Shown in pieces: positions 1 through 8,450 of a stretch of DNA of 64,000 nt; within the stretch, counting starts at the first letter, position 1, and the number at the start of each line of letters is the position of its first letter. Below the pieces are notes generated by a model, which had not been told where the DNA came from, searched no databases, and saw only the letters and a list, made by a program, of their open reading frames with translations. The position numbers and the translations under genes were made by a program. This stretch comes from Paraflavitalea sp. CAU 1676 (GTDB lineage Bacteria > Bacteroidota > Bacteroidia > Chitinophagales > Chitinophagaceae): contig NZ_JARHUJ010000009.1 of assembly GCF_029223285.1 (NCBI RefSeq), forward strand, positions 470,504 to 534,503, read 5' to 3'.

Positions 1-713
1 TCGATGGCAAAGGCATTGATAAACTGAAAGCAGCCGGCGTAGATGTAACAGTAGGAGTGTTGGAAGAAGCATCCACGGAGCTGAACAAACGCTTCTTCAC
101 CTTTCATACAAAGCATCGGCCCTATATCATACTTAAATGGGCGCAAACGGCCAATGGTTTTATCGGCAACGACGACCATTCCCGGTTGATGATCAGTAAT
201 GCGCTCACCAATCGTACCGTACACAAATGGCGCAGCGAAGAAGCGGCCATACTGGTGGGTACCAATACAGCACTCTTCGACGATCCCAGGCTCAATACCC
301 GTCATTGGGAAGGGCCCAGCCCCATCAGGGCGGTGGTCGATATGGACCTGCGCCTGCCTGCTTCGCTCAAACTGTTCGATGGCACCGCACGCACCATCGT
401 CTTCAATACAAAGCAACATGCCGGAGAAGGCACGGTACAATACTACCAGGTAACGCGCGACGTGAGTCTCGTGCACCAGGTAGCCAATGCCTTGTACCAA
501 CAAAACATACTGAGTGTGCTGGTCGAAGGCGGCGCACAATTGCTGCAAAGCTTTATCGACGAAGGTTATTGGGATGAAGCAAGGATCATTACCAACGAAA
601 CATTGCGTGTAGACAGCGGCATACGCGCACCCGAGCTGGGCGCCGCCACCCTCCTTGAAACAACCACCCTCGAAAACGACACCATCAGGATACTGAAAAA
701 AGCGGAAGGATGA
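1..713 (+). CDS. ribD: Riboflavin biosynthesis protein RibD, C-terminal reductase part (5' truncated by window edge)
   Basis: The open frame runs in from the left edge (first full codon at base 3), so this is the 3' end of a longer gene; about 236 residues are visible. They match the reductase half of the bifunctional pyrimidine deaminase/reductase RibD, which reduces the ribosylamino-pyrimidine intermediate with NADPH in cytoplasmic riboflavin synthesis. Visible hallmarks are the G-I-D-K-L-x-x-A-G-V linker, the LKWAQTANG motif (family K-x-A-x-S-x-D-G), GTNTALFDDPRLNTR and the late LVEGGAQLL motif. The N-terminal zinc deaminase domain would lie to the left. The stop overlaps the next start as ATGA, suggesting translational coupling to the YigZ-family gene. 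Confidence 0.93.
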   Translation, partial: DGKGIDKLKAAGVDVTVGVLEEASTELNKRFFTFHTKHRPYIILKWAQTANGFIGNDDHSRLMISNALTNRTVHKWRSEEAAILVGTNTALFDDPRLNTRHWEGPSPIRAVVDMDLRLPASLKLFDGTARTIVFNTKQHAGEGTVQYYQVTRDVSLVHQVANALYQQNILSVLVEGGAQLLQSFIDEGYWDEARIITNETLRVDSGIRAPELGAATLLETTTLENDTIRILKKAEG

Positions 714-1336
714 TACAAAACCCCACCACCATGCAGGAACAGGAGATCTATTATACCGTCGATAAACCCGGCACCGCCGAGTTCAAAGACCGCGGCAGTA
801 AGTTCATAGCTTATGCCTGGCCCATCACATCGGTCGACGAATTCAAGGCCCGTATGGAAGAGGTGAAGAAAGAACATCCCAAAGCATCGCACCATTGCTT
901 TGCCTACCGCATTGGTACCGATAAAAATACATTCCGCGTTAGCGACGACGGCGAGCCATCAGGTACGGCCGGCAAGCCTATCCTGGGGCAAATCGACAGC
1001 AAAGAACTTACCAATGTGCTCATCGTGGTAGTACGGTATTTTGGAGGCACCCTGCTGGGCGTACCCGGACTCATCAACGCCTACAAAATGTCGGCCTCGC
1101 TCGTATTGCAAATGGTGCCCGTAACCCAGCGGTTCATTGAAGTGCCCTATATCGTGCATTTCGATTACTCGCAGATCAACGACATCATGATGGTGGTAAA
1201 GCAAACCAATAGCACCGTCATCGAGCAGGAACTCGGACTTTTCTGCCACATGAAGATTGGCATCTCCAAAGGCCGGCTCGATGAAGCACTGTATCGCCTC
1301 AACGATATCCGCAATGTTGAAGTAAGAAAATTGTAA
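710..1336 (+). CDS. YigZ/IMPACT-family protein (UPF0029)
   Basis: A 208-residue protein of the YigZ/IMPACT family. The family core is visible: SKFIAYAWPI near the start, SHHCFAYRIG, the DDGEPSGTAGKPIL signature and VVVRYFGGTLLG. Bacterial members are cytoplasmic and often linked to ribosome or translation stress, but the molecular role is not firmly known. The start at 710 overlaps the ribD stop by four bases (ATGA), which supports it; an in-frame ATG at 731 (MQEQEIYY) would fit the usual family N-terminus equally well. The gene is probably the last of the ribD operon because the next gene is on the other strand. Confidence 0.9.
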   Translation: MIQNPTTMQEQEIYYTVDKPGTAEFKDRGSKFIAYAWPITSVDEFKARMEEVKKEHPKASHHCFAYRIGTDKNTFRVSDDGEPSGTAGKPILGQIDSKELTNVLIVVVRYFGGTLLGVPGLINAYKMSASLVLQMVPVTQRFIEVPYIVHFDYSQINDIMMVVKQTNSTVIEQELGLFCHMKIGISKGRLDEALYRLNDIRNVEVRKL

Positions 1337-1368
1337 CACGTCCGGGATAAGGCCCTGTCTGGCCGTCC

Positions 1369-2262
1369 CTACCTGAATCGCTCACTCACCACCAGATCCT
1401 TGCTGCCTGCCGTATGCTGGTAGAAACCTTCGCCGCTCTTTACGCCCAGGTAACCGGCAGTCACCATGTTCACCAGGAGCGGACAAGGAGCATACTTCGG
1501 ATTCCCAAACCCATCGTGCAACACGTTCAGGATTGATAAACACACATCCAGGCCAATGAAGTCGGCCAGTTGCAGCGGACCCATCGGGTGCGCCATACCC
1601 AGTTTCATCACCGTGTCGATGGCTTCCACACCGGCTACACCCTCGTACAGGCTATAGATGGCTTCATTGATCATCGGCATCAGGATGCGGTTGGCAATAA
1701 AGCCAGGATAATCGTTCACTACGCAGGGTACTTTGCCCAGTTGCGTGCTCATCGCCACGATGGCATCGGTAACCGCTTTATCGGTGGCATAACCGTTAAT
1801 GATCTCTACCAGTTTCATCACCGGCACGGGATTCATGAAGTGCATACCGATCACCTTATTGGGGCGCTTGGTCGCCGCGGCAATCTTGGTAATGGAGATA
1901 GAAGAAGTATTGGTGGCCAGGATGGTATTGGCGGGGGCGGCCTCATCCAGCGACCGGAATATCTTTAGTTTAAGATCGGTGTTCTCTGTAGCGGCTTCCA
2001 CCACGAGGTCGGCGTTTTGCACGCCCACAGCCAGGTCGGTATGGGTAGTGATGTTGGCGAGGGCAATACTCTTCTGGCCTTCACTGAGCGCGCCTTTGCT
2101 TACCTGGCGGTCGAGATTCTTGCCAATGGTTTGCAGCGCTTTCTCGAGTTGTGCGCCATTTACATCGATGAGTTTAACGGTAAAACCACTTTGGGCAAAC
2201 ACATGGGCGATGCCATTACCCATCGTACCCGCGCCGATCACGGCAATTTGTTTAAAAGACAT
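1369..2262 (-). CDS. 3-hydroxybutyryl-CoA dehydrogenase
   Basis: A 297-residue NAD-dependent 3-hydroxyacyl-CoA dehydrogenase of the short (Hbd/PaaH) type, which interconverts acetoacetyl-CoA and 3-hydroxybutyryl-CoA. The Rossmann motif IGAGTMGNGIA is at residues 9-19, followed by NTSSISIT, the catalytic GMHFMNPVPVMKLVEI block (His and Glu) and NDYPGFIANRIL with the conserved Asn. The C-terminal dimerisation domain ends with GVKSGEGFYQ. I chose the ATG at 2262 (MSFKQIAVIG) because the 14 residues before it are not family-like. A -7 promoter element lies 77 bases upstream. No thiolase or enoyl-CoA hydratase is adjacent, so the pathway partner is elsewhere. Confidence 0.93.
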   Translation of the reverse strand: MSFKQIAVIGAGTMGNGIAHVFAQSGFTVKLIDVNGAQLEKALQTIGKNLDRQVSKGALSEGQKSIALANITTHTDLAVGVQNADLVVEAATENTDLKLKIFRSLDEAAPANTILATNTSSISITKIAAATKRPNKVIGMHFMNPVPVMKLVEIINGYATDKAVTDAIVAMSTQLGKVPCVVNDYPGFIANRILMPMINEAIYSLYEGVAGVEAIDTVMKLGMAHPMGPLQLADFIGLDVCLSILNVLHDGFGNPKYAPCPLLVNMVTAGYLGVKSGEGFYQHTAGSKDLVVSERFR

Positions 2263-2660
2263 GAGCTGAAAAGTTTGGTACGTCGAAACCAGCGCCAACG
2301 GCATGGCTCCAACCTGTTTTAAATATGACTAAGCGGGGCAAAAGTAACGCAAAACTTACAACCATTAGTCAAAGTGCTGTGGCTGGTTGAACAGACAACA
2401 TCAACCTTGATTTTCTGCTACGTCCGCCAAGGTGCCTGTTGAACTGCCCGGGGGCGCGCCCCGCGATCTCGCTCCATGGCTTCAGGAAATTGCCCCTGCC
2501 ATTCGGCCCTCATTTACATATATTGGCATTCCTGCCGCCCGTAAAAGGGTTCAAACAGGAAAATAGTCCTAGCTTAGAAGAGACACCGCCCGCCCGGCAA
2601 GATCCCTCCGACCTCCCACACTGGCCATCCCGCGTCCTGGCCACCAATAAACAGCATTAC
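2263..2660. other. Divergent intergenic region
   Basis: About 400 bases separate two divergent genes. It holds a minus-strand TAnnTTTG element for the dehydrogenase gene. An open frame continues upstream of 2661 on the plus strand, but its translation (many Pro, Arg and Gly) is unlike protein and is not taken as coding. I see no RNA gene or repeat. Confidence 0.6.
2339..2346 (-). promoter_or_regulatory. Bacteroidota -7 element before the 3-hydroxybutyryl-CoA dehydrogenase gene
   Basis: On the minus strand this reads TACTTTTG, matching TAnnTTTG, 77 bases before the ATG at 2262. The surrounding 17 bases (TGCGTTACTTTTGCCCC) are almost identical to those before the alpha-oxoamine synthase gene at 43.5 kb. 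Confidence 0.55.
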
Positions 2661-3158
2661 ATGAAATCGATCTTCAGCATTTTGCGTGTCATGATAATGG
2701 TCATCGCCGTGATCATCTTCTTTGCAGGCACCGCCTTTACTGTATTGGGCGCGTACGATTTTGTACACGCCTTCACCCACCTCAGCGGCGATGGAGAGCG
2801 GTCCGAAAGAACCATGGCCATCAGCCTCATCAAAGCGGTCGACCTCTTCCTCATTGCCGTGGTATTGTTTGTGTTTTCTCTGGGACTCCAGGTATTGTTC
2901 AACCACAAACCCGACAATACCCTCCTCCAAACATTGCCCAGGTGGTTGCAGGTAAAGAATTTCATGGACCTCAAGGTCATACTCTGGGAAGCCATCCTCA
3001 CAACGCTCGTTATATCATACCTGGCCGATGTGGCCCGTATCAAGATCAGCGGGGGCGAAGTCACCGAACACAGTCTCCTCATCCCCGCCGCCATATTGGT
3101 GATCTCGATCAGTCTTTACTTCCTCAAAAAAGGAGAGCATGGCAAACACGATAGTTGA
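2661..3158 (+). CDS. YqhA-family (UPF0114) membrane protein
   Basis: A 165-residue integral membrane protein resembling the YqhA/UPF0114 family. Three or four hydrophobic segments are visible: about residues 5-30 (MIMVIAVIIFFAGTAF), 55-80 (AVDLFLIAVVLFVFSLGLQVLF), 105-120 and 135-155. The A-V-D-L-F-L-I-A-V-V-L motif followed by a short LP-x-W-L-x-x-K-x-x-x-D-L-K stretch is typical of the family, whose function is unknown. The ATG at 2661 begins a plausible first membrane helix; the longer upstream frame is rejected. It stands alone between two metabolic genes and ends 68 bases before the CoA-transferase gene. Confidence 0.75.
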   Translation: MKSIFSILRVMIMVIAVIIFFAGTAFTVLGAYDFVHAFTHLSGDGERSERTMAISLIKAVDLFLIAVVLFVFSLGLQVLFNHKPDNTLLQTLPRWLQVKNFMDLKVILWEAILTTLVISYLADVARIKISGGEVTEHSLLIPAAILVISISLYFLKKGEHGKHDS

Positions 3159-3211
3159 TCACAATAAGCCCATCTCATGATCCCCGTCATCTTCCCCGCT
3201 TGCAATAAACT

Positions 3212-3219
3212 TACCTTTG
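3212..3219 (+). promoter_or_regulatory. Bacteroidota -7 element before the CoA-transferase gene
   Basis: TACCTTTG ends seven bases before the ATG at 3227, so the transcript would be nearly leaderless. No clear -33 TTG at the usual distance. Confidence 0.55.
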
Positions 3220-3226
3220 CGTCAAT

Positions 3227-4510
3227 ATGAAAACACCGATCTACGTTACAGCCGAAGCTGCGGTACAGGCCATCGGGTCCGGCAACCGCGTATTCATACA
3301 CGGCAGTGCAGCAACGCCTGTTACGCTGGTAAATGCGATGCTGGCACGCTATGAAGAATTGAACGAAGTAGAGCTCGTAAGTATTACCACACTCGGCGAT
3401 GTAGCCTTCAATGATCCACGTTACCAGGGACATTTCTTCATCAACTCGCTCTTTGTATCGGCTGCAGTACGCCAGGTGGTAAACAGTGAAGATGGCGATT
3501 ATGTGCCTATCTTCCTTAGTCAGATACCGCAACTCTTTCGCAGAAATATATTGCCCATCGATGTGGCCCTCGTAACCGTATCACCACCCGATCGCCACGG
3601 TTATTGCTCACTCGGCACATCGGTCGATATAGCACGCGCTGCCGTCGATACGGCGCGCATCGTTATTGCGCAGGTCAACCCCCGCATGCCACGCACCCAT
3701 GGCGAAGGCTTTGTGCACGTGAGCCGCTTTCAATACCTCGTAGAGTCGGCCATTGAATTGCCCGAACTCAATTATGCAGTGGCCGGCAACGGCGCTACCG
3801 AACAGATCGGCAAACAGGTGGCCTCTCTCGTAGAAAACGGCGCCACCCTGCAGCTTGGCATTGGCGCCATACCCGACCAGGTATTGAAGAACCTGGAGCA
3901 TCACCGCGACCTCGGTCTGCACACCGAAATGTTTTCCGATGGCATCATACCACTTATAGAGAAAGGTGTCATCAACAATCGCCATAAGAAATTGAATGTA
4001 GGCCGTTCCGTTACCGGCTTTCTTGCCGGCACGCGCAAACTGTACGATTTTGTGGATGACAACCCCACCGTGCGTGTCATGGACATCGCCTATGTTAATG
4101 ATACAAGTATCATCCGTCAAAACCGAAAGGCCACGGCGATCAACAGCGCTATCGAGATCGATCTCACCGGACAAGTTTGCGCCGATTCCATAGGCACTTA
4201 TCAATACTCGGGCATTGGCGGACAAATGGATTTCATGCGCGGGGCCTCTCTGTCCGAAAACGGTAAACCCATCATCGCATTGCCATCTGCAACGAATAAG
4301 GGACAATCCCGCATCGTGCCTTACCTCAAGCAAGGGGCGGGCGTGGTCACCACCCGCGGTCACGTACATTGGGTAGTAACCGAATACGGCATCGTCGATC
4401 TCTTTGGAAAAAATCTCAAACAGCGGGCAAAAGCGCTGATCGGCATCGCACATCCCGATCACCAGGAGTCGTTGGAACGCGCCTATGCGGAGCGATTCGG
4501 CGCTAAATAA
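3227..4510 (+). CDS. Acetyl-CoA hydrolase/transferase family protein (4-hydroxybutyrate CoA-transferase-like)
   Basis: A 427-residue protein of the acetyl-CoA hydrolase/CoA-transferase family, close in length to 4-hydroxybutyrate and butyrate:acetyl-CoA CoA-transferases. These enzymes move CoA between short acids through a glutamyl-CoA thioester. Visible signs are the glycine-rich LGIGAIPDQVLKNL around residue 212, HTEMFSDGIIPLIEKG, the SGIGGQMDFMRGA block and the C-terminal GHVHWVVTEYGIVDLFGK, all standard for the family. The exact donor and acceptor acids cannot be read from sequence. It is followed by a clear terminator, so it is a single-gene unit. Confidence 0.88.
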   Translation: MKTPIYVTAEAAVQAIGSGNRVFIHGSAATPVTLVNAMLARYEELNEVELVSITTLGDVAFNDPRYQGHFFINSLFVSAAVRQVVNSEDGDYVPIFLSQIPQLFRRNILPIDVALVTVSPPDRHGYCSLGTSVDIARAAVDTARIVIAQVNPRMPRTHGEGFVHVSRFQYLVESAIELPELNYAVAGNGATEQIGKQVASLVENGATLQLGIGAIPDQVLKNLEHHRDLGLHTEMFSDGIIPLIEKGVINNRHKKLNVGRSVTGFLAGTRKLYDFVDDNPTVRVMDIAYVNDTSIIRQNRKATAINSAIEIDLTGQVCADSIGTYQYSGIGGQMDFMRGASLSENGKPIIALPSATNKGQSRIVPYLKQGAGVVTTRGHVHWVVTEYGIVDLFGKNLKQRAKALIGIAHPDHQESLERAYAERFGAK

Positions 4511-4587
4511 TTGGGAAACCGATCCTGGACTTAACCCGTTGATCGCCGAACCCACGATAAATTTCATAGCAACCTTCCATACTTCAG

Positions 4588-4620
4588 CGCCTGCAGCAAC
4601 TAGCTGCAGGCGTTTTTTTT
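4588..4620 (+). terminator. Rho-independent terminator after the CoA-transferase gene
   Basis: Ten-base perfect arms (CGCCTGCAGC / GCTGCAGGCG) around a five-base loop, followed by eight T. It separates the CoA-transferase from the nos cluster. Confidence 0.9.
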
Positions 4621-4789
4621 CCTGCTCCTAACCGTGACCGGGAAGTAGCCACGATGAAAACAAAGCTCAATAGCTAAACATTGTTTAGATCATTTAACAT
4701 GTGAAATTTAACTGGCATTAATTGAGGTAATCTGACTTTAATCATAACTTCCATTGAGGGCAATCAGGTAACCCACACATAGGTGCAAC

Positions 4790-4797
4790 TACTTTTG
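4790..4797 (+). promoter_or_regulatory. Candidate -7 element of the nos cluster
   Basis: TACTTTTG fits TAnnTTTG and lies 40 bases before the ATG at 4837 of the first nos-cluster gene. No good -33 element is visible, which is common for activator-dependent promoters. Confidence 0.45.
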
Positions 4798-4836
4798 TTA
4801 AAGCAAATACAACACCTCCACACTAAAACTGCACAT

Positions 4837-5304
4837 ATGAAACATCTCGTATTCTATCTTCTTTGCGCTGGCTTCTTTACGCTGTACGCCTGTGGTGGCA
4901 ACGAACCACCTAAAGAAACCACCGCCACTACCCCTTCAACAGAAAACAATACCGCCACCGAAATACATGGCACTGAGATCAAAGCCGGCGATATAACACT
5001 CTCCACTCCGCTCAATGCAGCCTGGGTGACCAAAGGAAAAGAGATCTATGGCCTTAAATGCCAGGCCTGCCACAAACTCACAGATGAGCGCCTCGTAGGC
5101 CCCGGATGGAAAAATGTGACCACCCGCCGCGAACCGCAATGGATCATGAACATGATCACCAACGTCGATATGATGCTTGAAAAAGATGCCGAAGCACAGA
5201 AACTGCTGGAGCAGTGTCTGGTACGCATGCCCAATCAGAACATCACCAAAGACGAAGCCCGCGAGATACTGGAATTCATGCGCAGCAACGACGGCGTTAA
5301 ATAA
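4837..5304 (+). CDS. Monohaem cytochrome c lipoprotein of the nos cluster
   Basis: A 155-residue exported c-type cytochrome. The N-terminus is a lipoprotein signal with LYAC (Cys 19) and is followed by a Thr/Glu-rich linker. One haem motif, CQACH, is at residues 75-79; a downstream Met (RMPNQN) can be the sixth ligand. It is 32 bases before nosZ on the same strand and is therefore the likely electron donor to NosZ at the periplasmic face, as small cytochromes are in other clade II nos clusters. The start at 4837 begins the signal peptide; an upstream in-frame ATG at 4783 would bury it. The exact donor role is inference from position. Confidence 0.88.
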   Translation: MKHLVFYLLCAGFFTLYACGGNEPPKETTATTPSTENNTATEIHGTEIKAGDITLSTPLNAAWVTKGKEIYGLKCQACHKLTDERLVGPGWKNVTTRREPQWIMNMITNVDMMLEKDAEAQKLLEQCLVRMPNQNITKDEAREILEFMRSNDGVK

Positions 5305-5336
5305 CGACTAACCAATCCAATCACAATAAACAGGTA

Positions 5337-7355
5337 ATGATGAAAATTACAGCCTTGCCCTGCCGCTCAGCAGGGATAGCCCTCCTATTCACCGCCGCAT
5401 CGTTCCAGTCTTGCAAACCACGCGGCGCCACCGCCGCCGTTACCGGCGATGCCGCCGAAAAAGTATATGTAGCACCCGGTAAATACGATGAGTTCTACAG
5501 CTTCGTATCGGGTGGCTTCAATGGCCAGATGAGCGTTTACGGATACCCCTCGGGTCGTCTGTTGCGCATCATACCCGTATTTTCCCTGCAGCCCGAGAAC
5601 GGCTATGGCTTCAGTGAGGAGACCAAACCCATGCTCAATACAGCGCATGGCTACGTGCCGTGGGATGATTTGCACCACGTTTCATTGTCCACCACCAATG
5701 GCGAGCACGATGGTCGTTGGGTATTTGCCAATGGCAACAACACCCCGCGTATAGCCCGCGTTGATATGTCTACCTTCCGTACGGCCGAGATACTCGAGAT
5801 ACCCAATAGTGCTGGTAACCACTCCTCGCCCTACATTACCGAAAATACAGAGTATGTAGTGGCAGGCACCCGCTTTAGCATCCCTGTCCTTACCAATGAA
5901 GATGTGCCCATCAATACCTACAAAGACAATTTCAGGGGCACCATCAGTTTTATCAAAGTAGATCCGCAGAGCGGCCACCTCAACATCGCCTTCCAGGTGC
6001 TTACGCCCGGTGTTAATTTCGACCTGGCCCGCGCCGGTAAAGGACCCTCACACGGTTGGTTCTTCTTCAGTTGTTACAACTCCGAGAAAGCCAACACCCT
6101 GCTCGAAGTGAATGCTTCAGCGAAAGACAAAGATTTCATCATGGCCATCAACTGGAAAAAGGCCGAAGAATACCTCGCTGCCGGCAAGGGCAAAAAAGTA
6201 GCCGCCAAATATGCCCATAACCTGCTCGATGAAAAAACACATACTGCCACCTCCACTATCCTCAACGAAGTGTTGGTGCTCGATCCCAAAGAACTCGAAG
6301 GCATCGTTTATTTCATACCCTGTCCCAAATCGCCCCACGGTACCGATGTGGATCCTACGGGCGAGTACATCGTAGGCAGTGGCAAACTCGCAGCGGTGAT
6401 CCCGGTGTTCTCCTTCACCAAAATGCAGCAGGCCATCGCCGCGAAGAATTATGATGGCAGCTACGACGGCCTTCCCGTTCTTAAATATGAAGCCGTTCTG
6501 CATGGTGAAGTAACGAAGCCAGGGCTCGGACCCCTTCATACCGAATTTGATGCCAATGGCAATGCCTATACCTCCATGTTTGTATCGTCCGAAATCGTAA
6601 AGTGGAATGTGAAAGAATTGAAAGTTCTCGACCGCGTGCCCACCTATTATTCCATCGGGCACCTGAGCGTAATGGGCGGCCCCACCAAAAAACCTTATGG
6701 CAAATACATGGTGGCCTACAACAAGATCACGAAAGACCGCTACCTGCCCGTTGGGCCCGAGCTGCCGCAAAGTGCGCAACTGTATGATATCAGTGGCGAC
6801 AAGATGAAACTGCTGCTCGACTTCCCCACAGTGGGCGAACCGCACTATGCCGAAGCCATCCTGGCCGATAAGATATCGAAGAACAGCGTCAAGATCTACA
6901 AGATCGAAGAGAATCAGCACCCGTATGTATCGAAAGGGGAGGGGCAAACGAAAGTGGAGCGCAAAGGAAACCAGGTGCATGTATGGATGACGGCCATTCG
7001 CTCGCACCTTACGCCCGATAATATAGAAGGCGTTAAAGTAGGCGACGAAGTGTATTTCCACGTCACCAACCTCGAGCAGGATTGGGATGTGCCCCATGGC
7101 TTCGCCATCAAGGGCGCCAATAATGCCGAGATACTCATTATGCCCGGCGAAACCCAAACCCTCCTGTTCAAGCCCGATAGAGCTGGTATGTTCCCTTTCT
7201 ATTGTACTGACTTCTGCTCGGCGCTTCACCAGGAAATGCAGGGTTACCTCCGTGTATCTCCCACAGGCAGTAATGTAGCGCTTGCCTTTAGTACTGGTAC
7301 CAACAAGCCCGCCGGCGACAAAGACAGTACCGCCGCCGGTGCCAAAGCAGAATAA
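5337..7355 (+). CDS. nosZ: Nitrous oxide reductase, clade II (Sec-dependent)
   Basis: A 672-residue multicopper enzyme that reduces N2O to N2. The N-terminal beta-propeller carries the CuZ His pair DDLHHVS (His 113-114) and the THxGHD-like region GEHDGRWVFANGNNTPR. The C-terminal cupredoxin domain has the complete CuA ligand set Y-C-T-D-F-C-S-A-L-H-Q-E-M (Cys 623, Cys 627, His 631, Met 634). There is no twin-arginine motif; the signal is a Sec type ending in SFQSC at Cys 26, so the protein may be a lipoprotein. That marks it as clade II, as found in Bacteroidota. Start is at the first of two adjacent ATGs (5337 or 5340). No nitrite or nitric oxide reductase gene is in the window. Confidence 0.97.
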   Translation: MMKITALPCRSAGIALLFTAASFQSCKPRGATAAVTGDAAEKVYVAPGKYDEFYSFVSGGFNGQMSVYGYPSGRLLRIIPVFSLQPENGYGFSEETKPMLNTAHGYVPWDDLHHVSLSTTNGEHDGRWVFANGNNTPRIARVDMSTFRTAEILEIPNSAGNHSSPYITENTEYVVAGTRFSIPVLTNEDVPINTYKDNFRGTISFIKVDPQSGHLNIAFQVLTPGVNFDLARAGKGPSHGWFFFSCYNSEKANTLLEVNASAKDKDFIMAINWKKAEEYLAAGKGKKVAAKYAHNLLDEKTHTATSTILNEVLVLDPKELEGIVYFIPCPKSPHGTDVDPTGEYIVGSGKLAAVIPVFSFTKMQQAIAAKNYDGSYDGLPVLKYEAVLHGEVTKPGLGPLHTEFDANGNAYTSMFVSSEIVKWNVKELKVLDRVPTYYSIGHLSVMGGPTKKPYGKYMVAYNKITKDRYLPVGPELPQSAQLYDISGDKMKLLLDFPTVGEPHYAEAILADKISKNSVKIYKIEENQHPYVSKGEGQTKVERKGNQVHVWMTAIRSHLTPDNIEGVKVGDEVYFHVTNLEQDWDVPHGFAIKGANNAEILIMPGETQTLLFKPDRAGMFPFYCTDFCSALHQEMQGYLRVSPTGSNVALAFSTGTNKPAGDKDSTAAGAKAE

Positions 7356-7363
7356 AAATCATC

Positions 7364-7397
7364 GACCGTGCTGCCGGCACAACACCGCAGCACGGTC
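7364..7397 (+). repeat. Strong stem-loop between nosZ and nosL
   Basis: Perfect 11-base arms GACCGTGCTGC and GCAGCACGGTC enclose a 12-base loop, directly after the nosZ stop and 13 bases before the nosL-fusion start. There is no T-run behind it, so it is not a classical terminator. It could set the ratio of nosZ to accessory transcripts by stabilising the nosZ 3' end or by partial termination. Confidence 0.75.
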
Positions 7398-7409
7398 TAT
7401 TGCACAGCT

Positions 7410-8450
7410 ATGAAACCCATGAGCATAACCGCCCGCCTCCTCGTAGCCCTCAGCGCACTCACGTTGCTGATCACCCTCTTCCAGCCCTTCTGGAGCATCT
7501 ATCTTATAGCACCACAGTACCCCGAAGGGTTGTCCATGCAGATATGGTTGAATAAACTGAGCGGACAGGTAGAGATCATCAACGGGCTCAATCACTACAT
7601 CGGCATGAAGCATATTAAAGAAGAAATGTTTCCCGAGTTTGGGTATCTGCCCTATGTAATGGTAGGTTTTGTGGTGGCTGGATTAGCCGTGGCAATTTAC
7701 GGACGTCGCCGGGCACTGTTCGCTTACCTTCTGTTATTGCTGGCAGGCGGTGCGCTGGCACTCTACGACTTTTATCAATGGGGCTACGATTATGGTCACA
7801 ACCTCGATCCCAACGCCGCTATCGTGGTGCCTGGCCTCAGTTACCAGCCGCCCCTCATCGGTCACAAGCAGTTGCTCAACTTCGATGCCTATTCCTATCC
7901 CGCAACCGGCGGCTGGATCGTTGTTGGTGCTGTGAGCGTGTTGTGCCTCGTTTGGATCGTCGAATACCGCCGGAGGCATCGTACGCAGAAAGCCACCAGA
8001 AAATTATCCGCAGCAGCACTCTTTACCGCGGGCAGCATGGTGCTGTTCCTGGCGGGCTGTACACCCAAACCAGAGCCCATCGTCACCGGCAAAGACCTGT
8101 GCACCAGTTGCAAAATGAGCATCGCCGATGCCCGCTTTGCAGCCGAGGTACTAACAAAGAAAGGTAAAGTGTATAAGTTCGATGATGTGCATTGCATGGC
8201 AGCATTCCTGCAGGCGCGTGCGGTCGAACTCTCCGCCATCCATCAAACCCTCGTGGCCGATTACAACCAGCCACAACAGTTTATTGAAGTAGGGAAAGCC
8301 GAGTTCGTCATCGGCAGCGCGATCAAAAGCCCCATGGGCGGTAATGCCGCCGCATTCATCAATACACAGGCAGCAACGGCAACAGCTGCACAGTTCGAAG
8401 GCAGCCGCCGCACCAATTGGCCCACCTTATACAATATTCTCGTAAAATGA
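7410..8450 (+). CDS. nosL: NosL copper chaperone fused to an N-terminal multispanning membrane domain
   Basis: A 346-residue protein. Residues 1-200 form a membrane part with four hydrophobic segments (about 6-30, 80-100, 105-125 and 170-190), plus charged loops. A fifth hydrophobic stretch ends in a lipobox-like FLAGC at Cys 217. The rest is a NosL domain with the Cu(I)-binding C-T-S-C-K-M motif (Cys 231, Cys 234, Met 236) and KFDDVHCM. NosL delivers copper to NosZ. Normal NosL is a ~180-residue lipoprotein; here a complete NosL including its lipobox hangs on a membrane protein. The ATG at 7410 begins the first helix. Its stop overlaps nosD as ATGA. Confidence 0.88.
   Translation: MKPMSITARLLVALSALTLLITLFQPFWSIYLIAPQYPEGLSMQIWLNKLSGQVEIINGLNHYIGMKHIKEEMFPEFGYLPYVMVGFVVAGLAVAIYGRRRALFAYLLLLLAGGALALYDFYQWGYDYGHNLDPNAAIVVPGLSYQPPLIGHKQLLNFDAYSYPATGGWIVVGAVSVLCLVWIVEYRRRHRTQKATRKLSAAALFTAGSMVLFLAGCTPKPEPIVTGKDLCTSCKMSIADARFAAEVLTKKGKVYKFDDVHCMAAFLQARAVELSAIHQTLVADYNQPQQFIEVGKAEFVIGSAIKSPMGGNAAAFINTQAATATAAQFEGSRRTNWPTLYNILVK

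Larger units (their letters stand above)
4511..4836. other. Upstream region of the nos cluster
   Basis: Besides the terminator at 4588-4620 this stretch is AT-rich and non-coding and should hold the control region of the nos cluster. I looked for an FNR/CRP-type palindrome (TTGAT-N4-ATCAA) and found no convincing copy. The only promoter-like motif is TACTTTTG at 4790. Confidence 0.5.

Noticed and set aside
2439..2660. N-terminal extension of the YqhA-like protein
   Set aside because: The 74 extra residues are Pro/Arg-rich and precede a natural start at a membrane helix; taken as non-coding.
4620..4836. FNR/Dnr-type binding site before the nos cluster
   Set aside because: Several TTGA- or TTTAA-like half-sites are present, but no pair forms a proper palindrome with the right spacing.
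6117..7229. A 370-residue open frame antisense to nosZ
   Set aside because: Complement of nosZ coding sequence without any recognisable motif.
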